Assembly: GCA_937875605.1 (NCBI GenBank)
Contig: CALLXZ010000442.1
Location: 1 to 15,324 of the forward strand
From: an uncultured Moheibacter sp.
GTDB lineage: Bacteria > Bacteroidota > Bacteroidia > Flavobacteriales > Weeksellaceae
Length of the DNA stretch: 15,324 nucleotides
Direction of reading: 5' to 3'
The position numbers and the translations under genes were made by a program. Shown here piece by piece: positions 1-8,012 of the stretch. A model generated the notes under the pieces. It did not search any database. It saw only the letters and a program-made list of their open reading frames with translations, and was not told the origin of the DNA. The number at the start of each line of letters is the position of its first letter. Positions within the stretch are counted from its first letter, which is position 1.

Positions 1-1
1 C

Positions 2-751
2 AGTGGTTGGTTGACAGAACCTTTTCTAACCGGTTTGAGTGAATCTACTTTGATTATGATTGAACGTGTTTGTTGGTGGTTTCATATCGTCGGGATTTTG
101 TTTTTTCTTAATTATTTATACTATTCCAAACATTTGCACATTATACTTGCTTTTCCGAATACTTACTTTTCTAAATTGGTTCCCAAAGGTGAATTTAATA
201 ATCTGCCATCGGTAACCAATGAAGTGAAACTGATGATGGATCCCAATGCTGATCCGTTTGCAGCTCCGGCTGAAGGTGAAGCTCCAGCCGCTCCGGAAAC
301 ATTTGGTGCAAAAGATATATTTGATTTAAACAGTGTACAGCTTTTGAATGCTTATACCTGTACGGAATGTGGTCGTTGTACCTCTGAATGTCCAGCAAAT
401 ATCACAGGGAAAAAATTATCGCCACGAAAAATCATGATGGATACTCGCGACCGACTAGAAGATGTGAGTAAAATCATCGATCAAAAGGGAAAATGGGAAG
501 ACGACGGCAAAACGTTGGTAAACGATTACATTACTCCCGAAGAACTTTGGGCATGTACCACTTGCAATGCCTGTACGCAGGCTTGTCCTATAAACATAGA
601 TCCGCTTTCGATTATCATTGATTTACGGAGATATTTGGTGATGGAACAGTCAGCAGCACCTCAGGAATTGAATTTGATGATGTCCAATATCGAAAACAAC
701 AGCGCCCCTTGGCAGTTCAATCAACAGGATCGCTTGAATTGGACTGAATAA
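2..751 (+). CDS. Membrane-anchored 4Fe-4S dicluster ferredoxin-type protein, 5' partial
   Basis: Probable electron-transfer protein whose C-terminal domain carries two [4Fe-4S] clusters and whose N-terminal part is in the membrane. Seen directly: two C-x2-C-x2-C-x3-C-P motifs, CTECGRCTSECP and CTTCNACTQACP, with their first Cys at nucleotides 359 and 554; a hydrophobic segment before them (nucleotides about 65-160, GILFFLNYLYY); and an Ala/Pro/Glu-rich linker between membrane part and clusters (nucleotides about 235-300). The frame is open to the first base of the window and the TTG at 11 is not a convincing start, so the gene almost certainly begins upstream, probably with more transmembrane helices. 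Flavobacteriia carry a family of about 440 residues of this kind paired with a CCG-domain protein, as at 2093-2884 here. The partner complex is unknown; it may deliver electrons to or from the quinone pool. Confidence 0.9.
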   Translation, partial: SGWLTEPFLTGLSESTLIMIERVCWWFHIVGILFFLNYLYYSKHLHIILAFPNTYFSKLVPKGEFNNLPSVTNEVKLMMDPNADPFAAPAEGEAPAAPETFGAKDIFDLNSVQLLNAYTCTECGRCTSECPANITGKKLSPRKIMMDTRDRLEDVSKIIDQKGKWEDDGKTLVNDYITPEELWACTTCNACTQACPINIDPLSIIIDLRRYLVMEQSAAPQELNLMMSNIENNSAPWQFNQQDRLNWTE

Positions 752-833
752 CTTTTCTTCAATTGAATTCTAATTTGTTTACAAAATTTTATTAATTCAT
801 TTATTTAGATGAAATTAATATACATGAATCCTA

Positions 834-841
834 TATTTTTG
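834..841 (+). promoter_or_regulatory. Putative Bacteroidota -7 box (TATTTTTG)
   Basis: The octamer matches TAnnTTTG, the -7 element of the Bacteroidota primary sigma factor, and lies 36 bases before the ATG of the HAD-like gene. No clear TTG element is seen 17-23 bases upstream, so support is partial. Confidence 0.4.
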
Positions 842-877
842 TGAAATAATTGAATTTATAATCTTGCCCATCACAAA

Positions 878-1324
878 ATGAACAAAGACGAAGTCGACAA
901 ATTACTACAGGAAAAATTAGACAAAGGAGAACATGTAAGTCCTGTTTTGCCGGCAGGAATTAAGAATTATCTGATTGATATAGACGGAACCATCTGTGAT
1001 GACATCCCAAACGAAGAACCGGAGCGTATGCTCACTGCTGAGCTTTATCCGGATGCTCTTGTTACTTTAAATAAATGGTACGACGAGGGACATATTATAT
1101 TTTTCTTTACATCAAGGACCGAATCTCATCGCGAATATACCGAAATATGGTTGAAAAAACACGGATTCAAATACCATGGAATTCTTTTCGGAAAACCACG
1201 TGGCGGAAATTACCATTGGATTGACAACCATTTGGTGAGAGCAACACGTTACAAAGGAAAATTTACCGATTTGATCGAAAAAGAAATAACCATCGAAGTC
1301 TTTGATGATGACGGAGATTTATAA
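878..1324 (+). CDS. Small HAD-like phosphatase
   Basis: Predicted cytosolic HAD-superfamily phosphohydrolase of 148 residues. The HAD motif I DxDGT is present as D34-I-D36-G-T38, giving nucleophile and general acid/base. T78-S-R80 after the FFF strand fits motif II, K106 in FGKPRGG fits motif III, and D116-N117 fits motif IV with a single acidic residue. There is little room for a cap domain, so this is a minimal or C0-type HAD. Bacteroidota homologues are, as I recall, often labelled 'phosphoheptose isomerase', which the motifs do not support: no SIS fold signature is visible. The substrate cannot be told. The gene has its own likely promoter box and is followed after 10 bases by the secreted protein at 1335, so the two are probably co-transcribed. 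Its position between two Fe-S protein genes suggests no obvious shared pathway. Confidence 0.8.
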   Translation: MNKDEVDKLLQEKLDKGEHVSPVLPAGIKNYLIDIDGTICDDIPNEEPERMLTAELYPDALVTLNKWYDEGHIIFFFTSRTESHREYTEIWLKKHGFKYHGILFGKPRGGNYHWIDNHLVRATRYKGKFTDLIEKEITIEVFDDDGDL

Positions 1325-1334
1325 AACAATTTAT

Positions 1335-1973
1335 ATGAAAACATTTTCCCTTCTATTTTTATTGATTTTTTCCACTCTTTCATTCGGACAAAATTCAGAA
1401 CAACAAACCGTTTTAAATGATGTTTCCGAAATGATAATGGCAACAGAAAATCAAAAATTTGAAGCCGTTATCGATTATATGCATCCGGCCATTTTTGAAT
1501 TAGTAGATAAAAATACTATGAAAGCATCTCTACAGCAAATGTCTAAAGGAAATGAAGAATTCAAAATGGAAATTATTCCAGTCCAGAAAAACAGTTTGAA
1601 AGTTTCATCGGTAAGAGAAAGTAAATCAACGGAAGGTAGGAGATATGCTTTTATTCATTATCCTTTTCAATTCAAAATGATCAGTCAAAAAGAAGAGTTT
1701 TATGACATTTTGGGTAATTTAACCGAGAGAGCATTAAATATCCGACTTCAATTTAACCGACAACGTCTGTATCCGGAATTTGTTGATAATTATACCCTTC
1801 TGATTAAAACGACAAGTATGATGATTGGGATTAAGGATAATGAAACGCAAGATTCTTGGAAATACATAAATTTCGATCCGAATCACGAATTTCTGGCTGA
1901 AATTTTTTCAGAAGAATTATTTAATGATGCAAAAAATTATTATTATGATATTCTTTCATTAGAAAAGCAATAA
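1335..1973 (+). CDS. Secreted protein of unknown function
   Basis: No family is recognised with confidence. The start at 1335 is chosen because it opens a standard Sec signal peptide (MKTFSLLFLLIFSTLSFGQ, cleavage near residue 18-19); an upstream in-frame ATG at 1302 would add 11 residues and overlap the HAD gene. The mature part (about 193 residues) starts with a helical stretch containing VIDYMHPAIFELVDK and continues with alternating strands, which resembles an NTF2-like alpha+beta layout; this is only an impression from the pattern. It has no lipobox, no membrane helix and no T9SS tail, so it is probably periplasmic. It follows the HAD gene by 10 bases and probably shares its transcript. 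Confidence 0.7.
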   Translation: MKTFSLLFLLIFSTLSFGQNSEQQTVLNDVSEMIMATENQKFEAVIDYMHPAIFELVDKNTMKASLQQMSKGNEEFKMEIIPVQKNSLKVSSVRESKSTEGRRYAFIHYPFQFKMISQKEEFYDILGNLTERALNIRLQFNRQRLYPEFVDNYTLLIKTTSMMIGIKDNETQDSWKYINFDPNHEFLAEIFSEELFNDAKNYYYDILSLEKQ

Positions 1974-2049
1974 AAATTTCATTATTTATACTTTTTCCAA
2001 ATTGTATGAAAACCTTTGGTCAAAGTATATTCCTACTTTATATTTCCAA

Positions 2050-2077
2050 TTGAAATAAGATTTATTTATTACTTTTG
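2050..2077 (+). promoter_or_regulatory. Putative promoter, TTG-N17-TACTTTTG
   Basis: TTG at 2050-2052, a 17-base spacer, then TACTTTTG at 2070-2077, matching the Flavobacterium/Bacteroides consensus TTG-N17-23-TAnnTTTG. It ends 15 bases before the ATG at 2093, implying a leader of about a dozen bases. It also argues against the in-frame TTG at 2075 being the start codon, since that lies within the box. Confidence 0.55.
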
Positions 2078-2092
2078 AATCAAACTTTTTAC

Positions 2093-2884
2093 ATGGCAGA
2101 TTTACAGGTAAAAACCATGGCGCAGTATATGGCAGAAGGTCGTCAACCGGAAGTTCTTTTTTGGGTTGGATGCGCCGGAAGCTTTGATGACAGAGCAAAA
2201 AAAATCACAAGAGCATTTGTGAAAATTCTCAACAAAGTAGGAATTGATTTTGCCGTTTTGGGAACAGAAGAAGGCTGTACAGGAGATCCTGCAAAACGTG
2301 CCGGAAATGAGTTTGCCTTCCAGATGCAAGCCATGATGAATATAGAAGTTCTAAATGCTTACGAAATCAAAACCATCGTTACGACGTGTCCACATTGTTT
2401 CAATACCTTAAAAAATGAATATCCATCTTTGGGTGGAAATTATGAAGTACTCCACCATTCACAATATTTACAAAAACTCATCAATGAAGGTAAACTGACC
2501 ATCGAAGGTAGTCAGCCATTCAAAGGTCGAAGAATCACTTTTCATGATCCTTGCTATTTGGGGCGGGGAAATAATGTGTATGAAGCACCTCGAATTTTGA
2601 TTGAGAAATTGGATGCTGAATTGGTAGAAATGAAACGTTGCAAAACGCGTGGCTTATGCTGTGGAGCCGGTGGAGCACAAATGTTCAAAGAGCCTGAAAA
2701 AGGAGACAAAGATATCAATATCGAGCGAACTGAAGAGGCGCTTGAAACACAACCCCAGATTATTGCTACCGGCTGTCCTTTTTGTAATACGATGATGACT
2801 GATGGTATCAAGCATAAAAACAAGGAATCCGAAGTTTTGGTAAAAGATTTGGCAGAATTGATTGCAGAAGCGCAGGATTTGTGA
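2093..2884 (+). CDS. Fe-S protein with two CCG domains (heterodisulfide reductase subunit B type)
   Basis: Cytosolic 263-residue protein with two cysteine-rich CCG domains, the family of HdrB, GlpC and the LutA lactate-utilisation subunit, which bind Fe-S centres and pass electrons. Domain 1 has C27 (WVGCAGSFDDR), C62 (GCTGDPAKRAGN) and C99/C102 (TTCPHC). Domain 2 has C154 (HDPCYLGRGN), C189-C190 followed by GAGG, and C228/C231 (GCPFC). Both domains look intact. The ATG at 2093 gives MADLQVKTMAQYMAEGRQPE, matching the N-terminal pattern I recall for Flavobacterium homologues. The likely partner is the 4Fe-4S dicluster membrane protein ending at 751. The exact redox reaction is unknown; lactate or glycolate oxidation is possible by analogy but not shown here. 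It has its own probable promoter and is followed 25 bases later by a lipoprotein gene. Confidence 0.92.
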   Translation: MADLQVKTMAQYMAEGRQPEVLFWVGCAGSFDDRAKKITRAFVKILNKVGIDFAVLGTEEGCTGDPAKRAGNEFAFQMQAMMNIEVLNAYEIKTIVTTCPHCFNTLKNEYPSLGGNYEVLHHSQYLQKLINEGKLTIEGSQPFKGRRITFHDPCYLGRGNNVYEAPRILIEKLDAELVEMKRCKTRGLCCGAGGAQMFKEPEKGDKDINIERTEEALETQPQIIATGCPFCNTMMTDGIKHKNKESEVLVKDLAELIAEAQDL

Positions 2885-2909
2885 TGTGTTTAAAATTATC
2901 ATTTTTTAA

Positions 2910-3485
2910 ATGAAATCAATTTTACTTCTCACATTTGGAATATTGACTTTGTCTTGTTCGAGTTTTTATGAATTTTCTTCCAAAACGGAAGAAAAGGAAA
3001 TGTTCAGAACGTTTAAAATGCCGATTGGAAAAGATACAATTGATTTTAATGCGTACAATGATTATTACCACGACACTATAAATTTAGATGTGGTATACAT
3101 AACAGTTAAAGAATTAAATCAACTCAAAAAATCAACTGTAAAATCAGCAAAAAATCAACAAATCCTTTTTTTGCATAATGATACACCTTATTACTTAAAT
3201 GTTATAGGTTACTACTATCCGGATTTGCTGTGGAATGAAATTAAAAATCCCAAATTTGAATATCAGCCTATTTCTTTAACAACGGGTAAAGGATATAAAT
3301 ACGAATTCAATGAGAAACAAATTGCCGATTTTTATGTTCCCCACTCAGCCGGGATATTAAGGTTTCTTGCAATTGGAAATCCTGAGTGGAGCGAAATAAA
3401 CCCCGAGAGATTTGAGAAAGAAATAGATTTTGTTTTTTATGTGATCAATTCAAAGTATTTTCGGGAGAAACTAAAAGAGAATTAG
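2910..3485 (+). CDS. Putative lipoprotein of unknown function
   Basis: A 191-residue protein beginning with a short hydrophobic signal and a Cys at residue 16 (ILTLSCSS). The residue at -3 is Thr rather than the usual Leu, so SPII processing is likely but not certain. No acidic cluster follows the Cys, so there is no sign of a surface-export signal. The mature part is rich in Tyr, Lys and Asn and shows no recognised domain; a stretch of aromatics and prolines near residues 90-140 could be beta-rich. It starts 25 bases after the Fe-S protein stop with no promoter box seen, so read-through from the upstream gene is plausible. A hairpin with a T-rich tail follows at 3552. Function unknown. Confidence 0.65.
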   Translation: MKSILLLTFGILTLSCSSFYEFSSKTEEKEMFRTFKMPIGKDTIDFNAYNDYYHDTINLDVVYITVKELNQLKKSTVKSAKNQQILFLHNDTPYYLNVIGYYYPDLLWNEIKNPKFEYQPISLTTGKGYKYEFNEKQIADFYVPHSAGILRFLAIGNPEWSEINPERFEKEIDFVFYVINSKYFREKLKEN

Positions 3486-3551
3486 GGAATTAGACATCAT
3501 ATTACATGACGGGAAAAAGTCAAAATGTTCAACTTTATGATGCGGAATTTT

Positions 3552-3577
3552 GATTAATTGAAAAATTAATCTCTTTT
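3552..3577 (+). terminator. Probable intrinsic terminator
   Basis: GATTAATT pairs with AATTAATC around a GAAA tetraloop (8-bp stem), followed by TCTTTT. It lies between two convergent genes and fits the end of the plus-strand transcript. The stem is AT-rich, so strength is uncertain. Confidence 0.55.
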
Positions 3578-3608
3578 ATTTCAAATGTAAATATGAGGAT
3601 TGAAATAA

Positions 3609-4052
3609 TTACTGAAGCGGAAAAAAAGAAAGTAAAAAATCGTACAATTCATTTAATTCTTTCGGAATTCTTTCAGGCGTAATTTCTTGAGATGAATTTT
3701 TTCCGTTTTTATTTTCAATTATAATTTGACTGACTAAACTTTTATCCACAAATCTTCCTTCCGGTTCGTCAGAAAAATAATTAGATAGATTATCAATGTC
3801 CAAAGAATTTAAAATATTCCTTAATTCCGTCCATTTTTCACTTTTCAAATCGTAACGGTAATTTTCATCGTTAATATTCATCGTATAATGATTCTTATAC
3901 AAAGTCAATTCTTTTGTTCCAGTATCCGATTTCTGAATTAAAGAGATGGAAACAATATCTGAGTTTTTGCTTTCATGGTTCATTTTTTTAGCTTCATTAC
4001 AACTTCCGGTTAACATAAGAAAGAGAATACTAAATAATAAATTTAATTTCAT
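3609..4052 (-). CDS. Putative lipoprotein of unknown function
   Basis: A 147-residue protein with a hydrophobic signal (FSILFLMLTGSC) and Cys at residue 18. The mature N-terminus (CNEAKKMNHESK) is polar and lacks an acidic export signal, suggesting a periplasm-facing lipoprotein. The body includes a YKNHYTMNINDENYRYDLKS stretch suggesting short beta strands, then a helical ELRNILNSLDIDNLSNYF segment and a C-terminal helix. I recognise no family. It is convergent with the upstream lipoprotein gene and divergent from the metalloprotease gene, with only 57 bases between the two start codons. Those bases hold no exact TAnnTTTG box on either strand; the nearest is TAATTTAG on the minus strand with one mismatch. 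Confidence 0.65.
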   Translation of the reverse strand: MKLNLLFSILFLMLTGSCNEAKKMNHESKNSDIVSISLIQKSDTGTKELTLYKNHYTMNINDENYRYDLKSEKWTELRNILNSLDIDNLSNYFSDEPEGRFVDKSLVSQIIIENKNGKNSSQEITPERIPKELNELYDFLLSFFPLQ

Positions 4053-4109
4053 GATTTGATTTTTTGCCTAAATTAGTGGAAAATTAAAGTAATCTTAATA
4101 AATAGCAAA

Positions 4110-6746
4110 ATGAAAAACACACTTTTATTAGTTTTGGTTTTCTTTCTGCCTGTTTCTTTGTTTTCTCAGTGGAGCAAAGTCAGTTTGAAAAGTAACCAGC
4201 AAGTCAAAAATTCGAAAAAAGAGATTGTTTCTGCAGGTCTTTATTCGTTAAATGTAGACCAGATGCGTCAAAAGTTGAGCCAAGTTTCGGATCGTAAATC
4301 AGGGCAATCCGGAAAAGTGATTTTGATGCCAACTGCACAAGGAGAATTTGAAAGGTTTGAAGTATGGGAAGCTTCTAACTTTGAGCCTTCTTTACAGGAA
4401 AGATATCCGGAAATCAGATCATACATAGGAAAAGGATTGGATAATCCGACTTCGTATTTGCGTTTCAGCATTTCTCATAAAGGAATTTCTTCGATGATGT
4501 TAAATGCCGGAGAGTCGGTTTTTATGGAGCCTTATACCCAAAGTAATGATGTATATATAGTGTATAACTCTTCCGAACATCGTAAACACAGTGAGCATTT
4601 CGAGTGTGAGGTTTTAGGAGATGATCATTCAGGGACAAGCGAAGACATAAGTTCCGAAGCGGTAATGGCAGGTAATTTCAGAACATTCCGTTTAGCGCTT
4701 TCATGCACAGGTGAGTATGGTCAATACCATGGCGGTACTGTAGCTGATGTATTAGCGGCTTTTAATGACACTATGACACGACTGAATGGAGTTTTTGAAA
4801 AAGATTTATCGATTCATTTCAACTTAATAGAACAGGTTGAAAGTTTGATCTTCACAAATCCTTCTACAGACCCTTATACTACAGGAGGTCCTGATCAAGC
4901 GAATTCTGTTATTTCTGGATTGGTTTCACCAAGCAATTATGATTTAGGTCATTTGGTGGATAAAGAAGGAGCGAACGGAGCAGCATATCTGAATGGAATT
5001 TGTGGTACAAGTTTAAAAGCCGGAGGTTGGACTGCACATAACATTCCGGAAGGAGCTACTTTCGATATCGATTATGTAGCACACGAGATGGGGCACCAGC
5101 TAGGAGCCGGTCATACATATACTTTTTATGGAAATCAAATTGGACGCCCGGTAGAGGTAGGAAGTGGAAATACTATCATGGCATACACCGGAATTACCGG
5201 AAATTTAGATGTTCAGTCAAATTCATACGATTATTATCATTCTGCAAGTATCGAACAAATCAAAGCACGTTTGAACCAAGTTTCATCTTGTGGAGTTCCT
5301 ACTCCAATGCCAACGGCACCTCCAACTGTGAATGCAGGTTCGGATTATACAATTCCACATTCAACTCCTTTTGTTTTGCGAGGAGATGTTTCTGGTCCTG
5401 CAAGCGATCAGTATACACATACTTGGGAGCAGATAGACAATGCAAACCCTGCTCAGTACGGGAATAATTCAAAAGCCTATCCAACCAAACCGACTGGGCC
5501 TAACTTCAAGTCCGAATATCCAATTGGTGAACCTGTTAAATATTTCCCTGAATTTTCAAAAGTATTGGGAGGCGTTCTTTCTACAACTTGGGAATCTGTT
5601 TCCAGCATTTCCCGTCCGTTGAATTTTTCATTGACTACAAGAAATAACAACGTTACAGAACCTCAGACAGCGAGAGACGATGCAAGAGTTACCGTCACAG
5701 TAGATGCGGGTCCTTTTGTTGTTACCGCTCCTATTGAAGCGCAATCAGCTTCTTCAGGTTCAACTTTGAATGTAACTTGGGATGTAGCCAATACAAACAA
5801 TGCTCCGGTAAGCGTGAGTAATGTAGCTATCAAACTTTCCAAAGACGGTGGTGAAACATTTGAAACTATTTTACCAAGTACACCAAATGATGGAAGCGAA
5901 GAAATAACAATTCCTGCGGGATCTCAATCAGAAAATGCCTACATTATGGTTGAGTCAGTAAATAATGTATTCTATGCGGTAAGTCCAAGTTTTGTGATAG
6001 ATTATACAGTACTAGGAGAAACTTGCGAAACTTATACTTACAGTGGTCCTGCGATCAATATTATCGATGGCCCTGGTGGACCTCAAATCACATCGCCGGA
6101 AGTTTTTGCTCCGTTGAACATTGATAATTCAGGTGCGATAACTAAGTTTAAAGTAGGTCTAGATGTCAGCCATGCTAATGTATCCCATCTAACTATTGGA
6201 CTACAAAGCCCTTATGGAACACGAGCCTTGATATGGAACCGTACTTGTAACGGTCGCTCAGGAATTCAATCCACTTTCCAGGATGGTGATCCTAACGTAA
6301 GCTGTTCTGCTTCTCCGGTAGCAGGAGCGTTTAAATCAAATGAAGTTTTGGCAGTTTTCAAAGGACGTGAAGCCGCAGGAGAATGGAAACTATATGCTTC
6401 TGATAATATGCTGGGTGGTGTAGGTCAAATCAATTCTTGGAATGTAGAAATTTGTACAAGAGAGGTTGAGTCCATGAGTGTTTCAGATATAGATGGGGCA
6501 GATGTTATCAAACTATATCCGAATCCAAGCAATGGAGAATTCTACATCAGCGCTAAAAACATAGCAGGAGGAGAAGTTACTACTATTGTATATGATGCCG
6601 CAGGAAGACAAGTGCACAAGTCAAACTTCAATCATTTAGGAGGGAAACTGAACCAAAAATATAATGTTAATTTACCTTCTGGAGTATATATTGTAACTGT
6701 AAAAGCAGGAAACAAAACCTTAAATCAAAAATTGATTGTTAAGTAA
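4110..6746 (+). CDS. Secreted reprolysin-like (M12B) zinc metalloprotease with P domain and T9SS sorting tail
   Basis: An 878-residue extracellular protease precursor. In order: Sec signal peptide (residues 1-20, ending VSLFSQ); a propeptide-like region to about 185; a metzincin catalytic domain to about 395 with HExxHxxGxxH at H325-E326-H329-H335 (zinc ligands and catalytic Glu) and the Met-turn in NTIMAY at M357; Ig-like/beta-rich segments (about 400-635) starting after a Pro/Thr-rich linker; a P/homoB (proprotein-convertase type) domain at about 637-790 with paired Cys residues; and an 80-residue type A T9SS C-terminal domain from 799, starting VIKLYPNPSNGEF and ending LNQKLIVK. The T9SS tail means export through the outer membrane, with release or attachment at the cell surface. 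Likely role: degradation of external protein. It is a single-gene transcription unit closed by the terminator at 6772. Confidence 0.93.
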   Translation: MKNTLLLVLVFFLPVSLFSQWSKVSLKSNQQVKNSKKEIVSAGLYSLNVDQMRQKLSQVSDRKSGQSGKVILMPTAQGEFERFEVWEASNFEPSLQERYPEIRSYIGKGLDNPTSYLRFSISHKGISSMMLNAGESVFMEPYTQSNDVYIVYNSSEHRKHSEHFECEVLGDDHSGTSEDISSEAVMAGNFRTFRLALSCTGEYGQYHGGTVADVLAAFNDTMTRLNGVFEKDLSIHFNLIEQVESLIFTNPSTDPYTTGGPDQANSVISGLVSPSNYDLGHLVDKEGANGAAYLNGICGTSLKAGGWTAHNIPEGATFDIDYVAHEMGHQLGAGHTYTFYGNQIGRPVEVGSGNTIMAYTGITGNLDVQSNSYDYYHSASIEQIKARLNQVSSCGVPTPMPTAPPTVNAGSDYTIPHSTPFVLRGDVSGPASDQYTHTWEQIDNANPAQYGNNSKAYPTKPTGPNFKSEYPIGEPVKYFPEFSKVLGGVLSTTWESVSSISRPLNFSLTTRNNNVTEPQTARDDARVTVTVDAGPFVVTAPIEAQSASSGSTLNVTWDVANTNNAPVSVSNVAIKLSKDGGETFETILPSTPNDGSEEITIPAGSQSENAYIMVESVNNVFYAVSPSFVIDYTVLGETCETYTYSGPAINIIDGPGGPQITSPEVFAPLNIDNSGAITKFKVGLDVSHANVSHLTIGLQSPYGTRALIWNRTCNGRSGIQSTFQDGDPNVSCSASPVAGAFKSNEVLAVFKGREAAGEWKLYASDNMLGGVGQINSWNVEICTREVESMSVSDIDGADVIKLYPNPSNGEFYISAKNIAGGEVTTIVYDAAGRQVHKSNFNHLGGKLNQKYNVNLPSGVYIVTVKAGNKTLNQKLIVK

Positions 6747-6771
6747 ATAACATTTTTTTAATGAATTATAT

Positions 6772-6803
6772 AAGGGATGGTTATTAAAACCATCCCTTTT
6801 TTT
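6772..6803 (+). terminator. Strong rho-independent terminator
   Basis: AAGGGATGGTT (6772-6782) pairs perfectly with AACCATCCCTT (6788-6798) around the loop ATTAA, giving an 11-bp stem that runs into seven T residues (6797-6803). It ends the metalloprotease transcript and separates it from the promoter at 6819. Confidence 0.92.
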
Positions 6804-6818
6804 CTTTTTAGTTTTTTG

Positions 6819-6826
6819 TACTTTTG
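6819..6826 (+). promoter_or_regulatory. Putative Bacteroidota -7 box (TACTTTTG)
   Basis: Exact TAnnTTTG match ending 18 bases before the ATG at 6845 and directly after the upstream terminator. The expected -33 region overlaps the terminator T run and contains no TTG. Confidence 0.5.
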
Positions 6827-6844
6827 ACTAAATAATTTGATGAA

Positions 6845-7330
6845 ATGAATTTATCACAAAACTCGAAAATATGGATTTTCCAATCTTCCCGAAATTTTAA
6901 CTCGGAAGAAATCACAGAAATAGAAAATACACTTGAACCGTTTATGAAAGAATGGAATGCGCACGGAGCAAAACTTACAGCTGCTTATGCCATTCCCTAT
7001 GATCGATTTATCGTTTTGGCGGTCGATGAAAACATAGAAGCTGCTTCCGGTTGTTCGATAGACAGTATGACCCGAATTATAAAAGGTTTGGAAGAAAAAT
7101 ACCAATTGGGCTTGTTAAATCGTATGTTGGTTTCCTATCGTCTGGAAGAAGAAATTACCACATTGCCTTTAAGCGAATTCAAACAAAAAGTGAAAAACGG
7201 AGAAATTCCTCTTCAAGCAAGTGTCTTCCACAATGGAATTACGAAGCTAAGTGAATTTGAAGAGGGTTGGGAATTATCCCTTTCAGAAAGTTGGGTAAGT
7301 AGTTTACTAAACACTAACTCCACTTTTTAA
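6845..7330 (+). CDS. Conserved Bacteroidota small protein often labelled 'ABC transporter ATPase'
   Basis: A 161-residue cytosolic protein without signal peptide or membrane helix. From memory, it matches a family widespread in Flavobacteriia with the pattern SKIWIFQSSRNF near the start, AYAIPYDRFIVLAVDE in the middle, then SGCSIDSMTRIIKGLE. Homologues are commonly named 'ABC transporter ATPase', yet no Walker A (GxxxxGKS/T), no LSGGQ signature and no Walker B can be seen, so that name is not supported. The GCSID segment looks like a conserved functional site; one Cys lies in it. The family is, as I recall, often next to the CCG-domain Fe-S gene; here it is about 4 kb away. Function unknown. 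Its own promoter box precedes it, and the LemA cluster follows after 64 bases. Confidence 0.75.
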   Translation: MNLSQNSKIWIFQSSRNFNSEEITEIENTLEPFMKEWNAHGAKLTAAYAIPYDRFIVLAVDENIEAASGCSIDSMTRIIKGLEEKYQLGLLNRMLVSYRLEEEITTLPLSEFKQKVKNGEIPLQASVFHNGITKLSEFEEGWELSLSESWVSSLLNTNSTF

Positions 7331-7331
7331 A

Positions 7332-7353
7332 TTTGAATTCGAATCAATTCAAA
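7332..7353. repeat. Short inverted repeat upstream of lemA
   Basis: TTTGAATT and AATTCAAA form 8-bp arms around CGAATC, just after the preceding stop codon and 42 bases before the lemA ATG. No T run follows on either strand, so it is not a convincing terminator; an operator or chance AT-rich palindrome are both possible. Confidence 0.25.
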
Positions 7354-7394
7354 AATTAATTACATTTACATTCATAATTTAAACTTAAAAAAAT

Positions 7395-8006
7395 ATGAAA
7401 AAAGGTTGTTTAATCGGTGGAGTAGTAGGCCTTTTGGCTTTAGCTGCTATTGTGCTAATTTGGGGTATCAACTTGAACAATAAAATTAAGATGGAGGATC
7501 AAAGTGTTCAAAAACAATGGAGTAATGTCGAAAATACCTATCAAAAAAGAACAGATTTAATTGATCAAACCGTAAGTACTGTAAAAGGAGCTGCTAATTT
7601 TGAACAATCTACCCTAACAGAAGTGATCAACGCAAGAGCAAAAGCAACTTCGACTGAAGTAAAAATAAATGATGCGTCCGATTTGACTCCTGAGAATATT
7701 GCAAAATTCCAACAAGCTCAAGATCAACTAGGTGGGGCTTTAAGTAGACTTTTGGTCTCTATTGAAAGGTATCCGGAGTTAAAGGCGGTTCAAAATTTTT
7801 CAAGTCTTCAAGCCACTGTTGAAAGTATGGAATCAGAAATATTATTTGAAAGAAGAAAATACAATGATGCAGCAGAGAAATTCAACAAAATGATTGTTAC
7901 TTTTCCAGAAAGTTTTGTTGCTAACTTTATCGGAGCTAAAGAAAAAGGATATTTCAAAGCCGCTACCGGTTCTGAGAATGCTCCTAAAATTGACTTTTCA
8001 AATTAA
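7395..8006 (+). CDS. lemA: LemA family membrane protein
   Basis: A 203-residue LemA-family protein. The N-terminus is a single membrane anchor (about residues 4-25, GCLIGGVVGLLALAAIVLIWG), followed by the family's conserved helical region: NKIKMEDQSVQKQWSNVENTYQKR, DLI-x-TV-x3-KG and VINARAKATS, then LGGALSRLLVSIERYPELKA and RRKYNDAAEKFNKMI. Length and layout match full-length LemA proteins. The molecular function is not well established; LemA genes sit next to TPM-domain genes in many bacteria, as here, and the products are thought to act at the cell envelope. The leader before the ATG is A-rich with no Shine-Dalgarno sequence, as is usual in Bacteroidota. The stop is six bases from the next start, and all three genes 7395-9237 are probably one operon. 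Confidence 0.92.
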   Translation: MKKGCLIGGVVGLLALAAIVLIWGINLNNKIKMEDQSVQKQWSNVENTYQKRTDLIDQTVSTVKGAANFEQSTLTEVINARAKATSTEVKINDASDLTPENIAKFQQAQDQLGGALSRLLVSIERYPELKAVQNFSSLQATVESMESEILFERRKYNDAAEKFNKMIVTFPESFVANFIGAKEKGYFKAATGSENAPKIDFSN

Positions 8007-8012
8007 AATACA

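Noticed and set aside
791..819. Imperfect inverted repeat ATTAATTCAT / ATGAAATTAAT after the first gene
   Set aside because: One bulged base, AT-only stem and no T run after it; not a convincing terminator or operator.
1302..1334. Upstream ATG start for the secreted protein
   Set aside because: It overlaps the HAD gene and places 11 polar residues before a complete signal peptide; the ATG at 1335 is better.
3582..3589. CAAATGTA, a minus-strand TAnnTTTG match in the convergent intergenic region
   Set aside because: It would drive antisense transcription into the 2910-3485 gene with no gene to serve; such octamers are expected by chance in AT-rich DNA.
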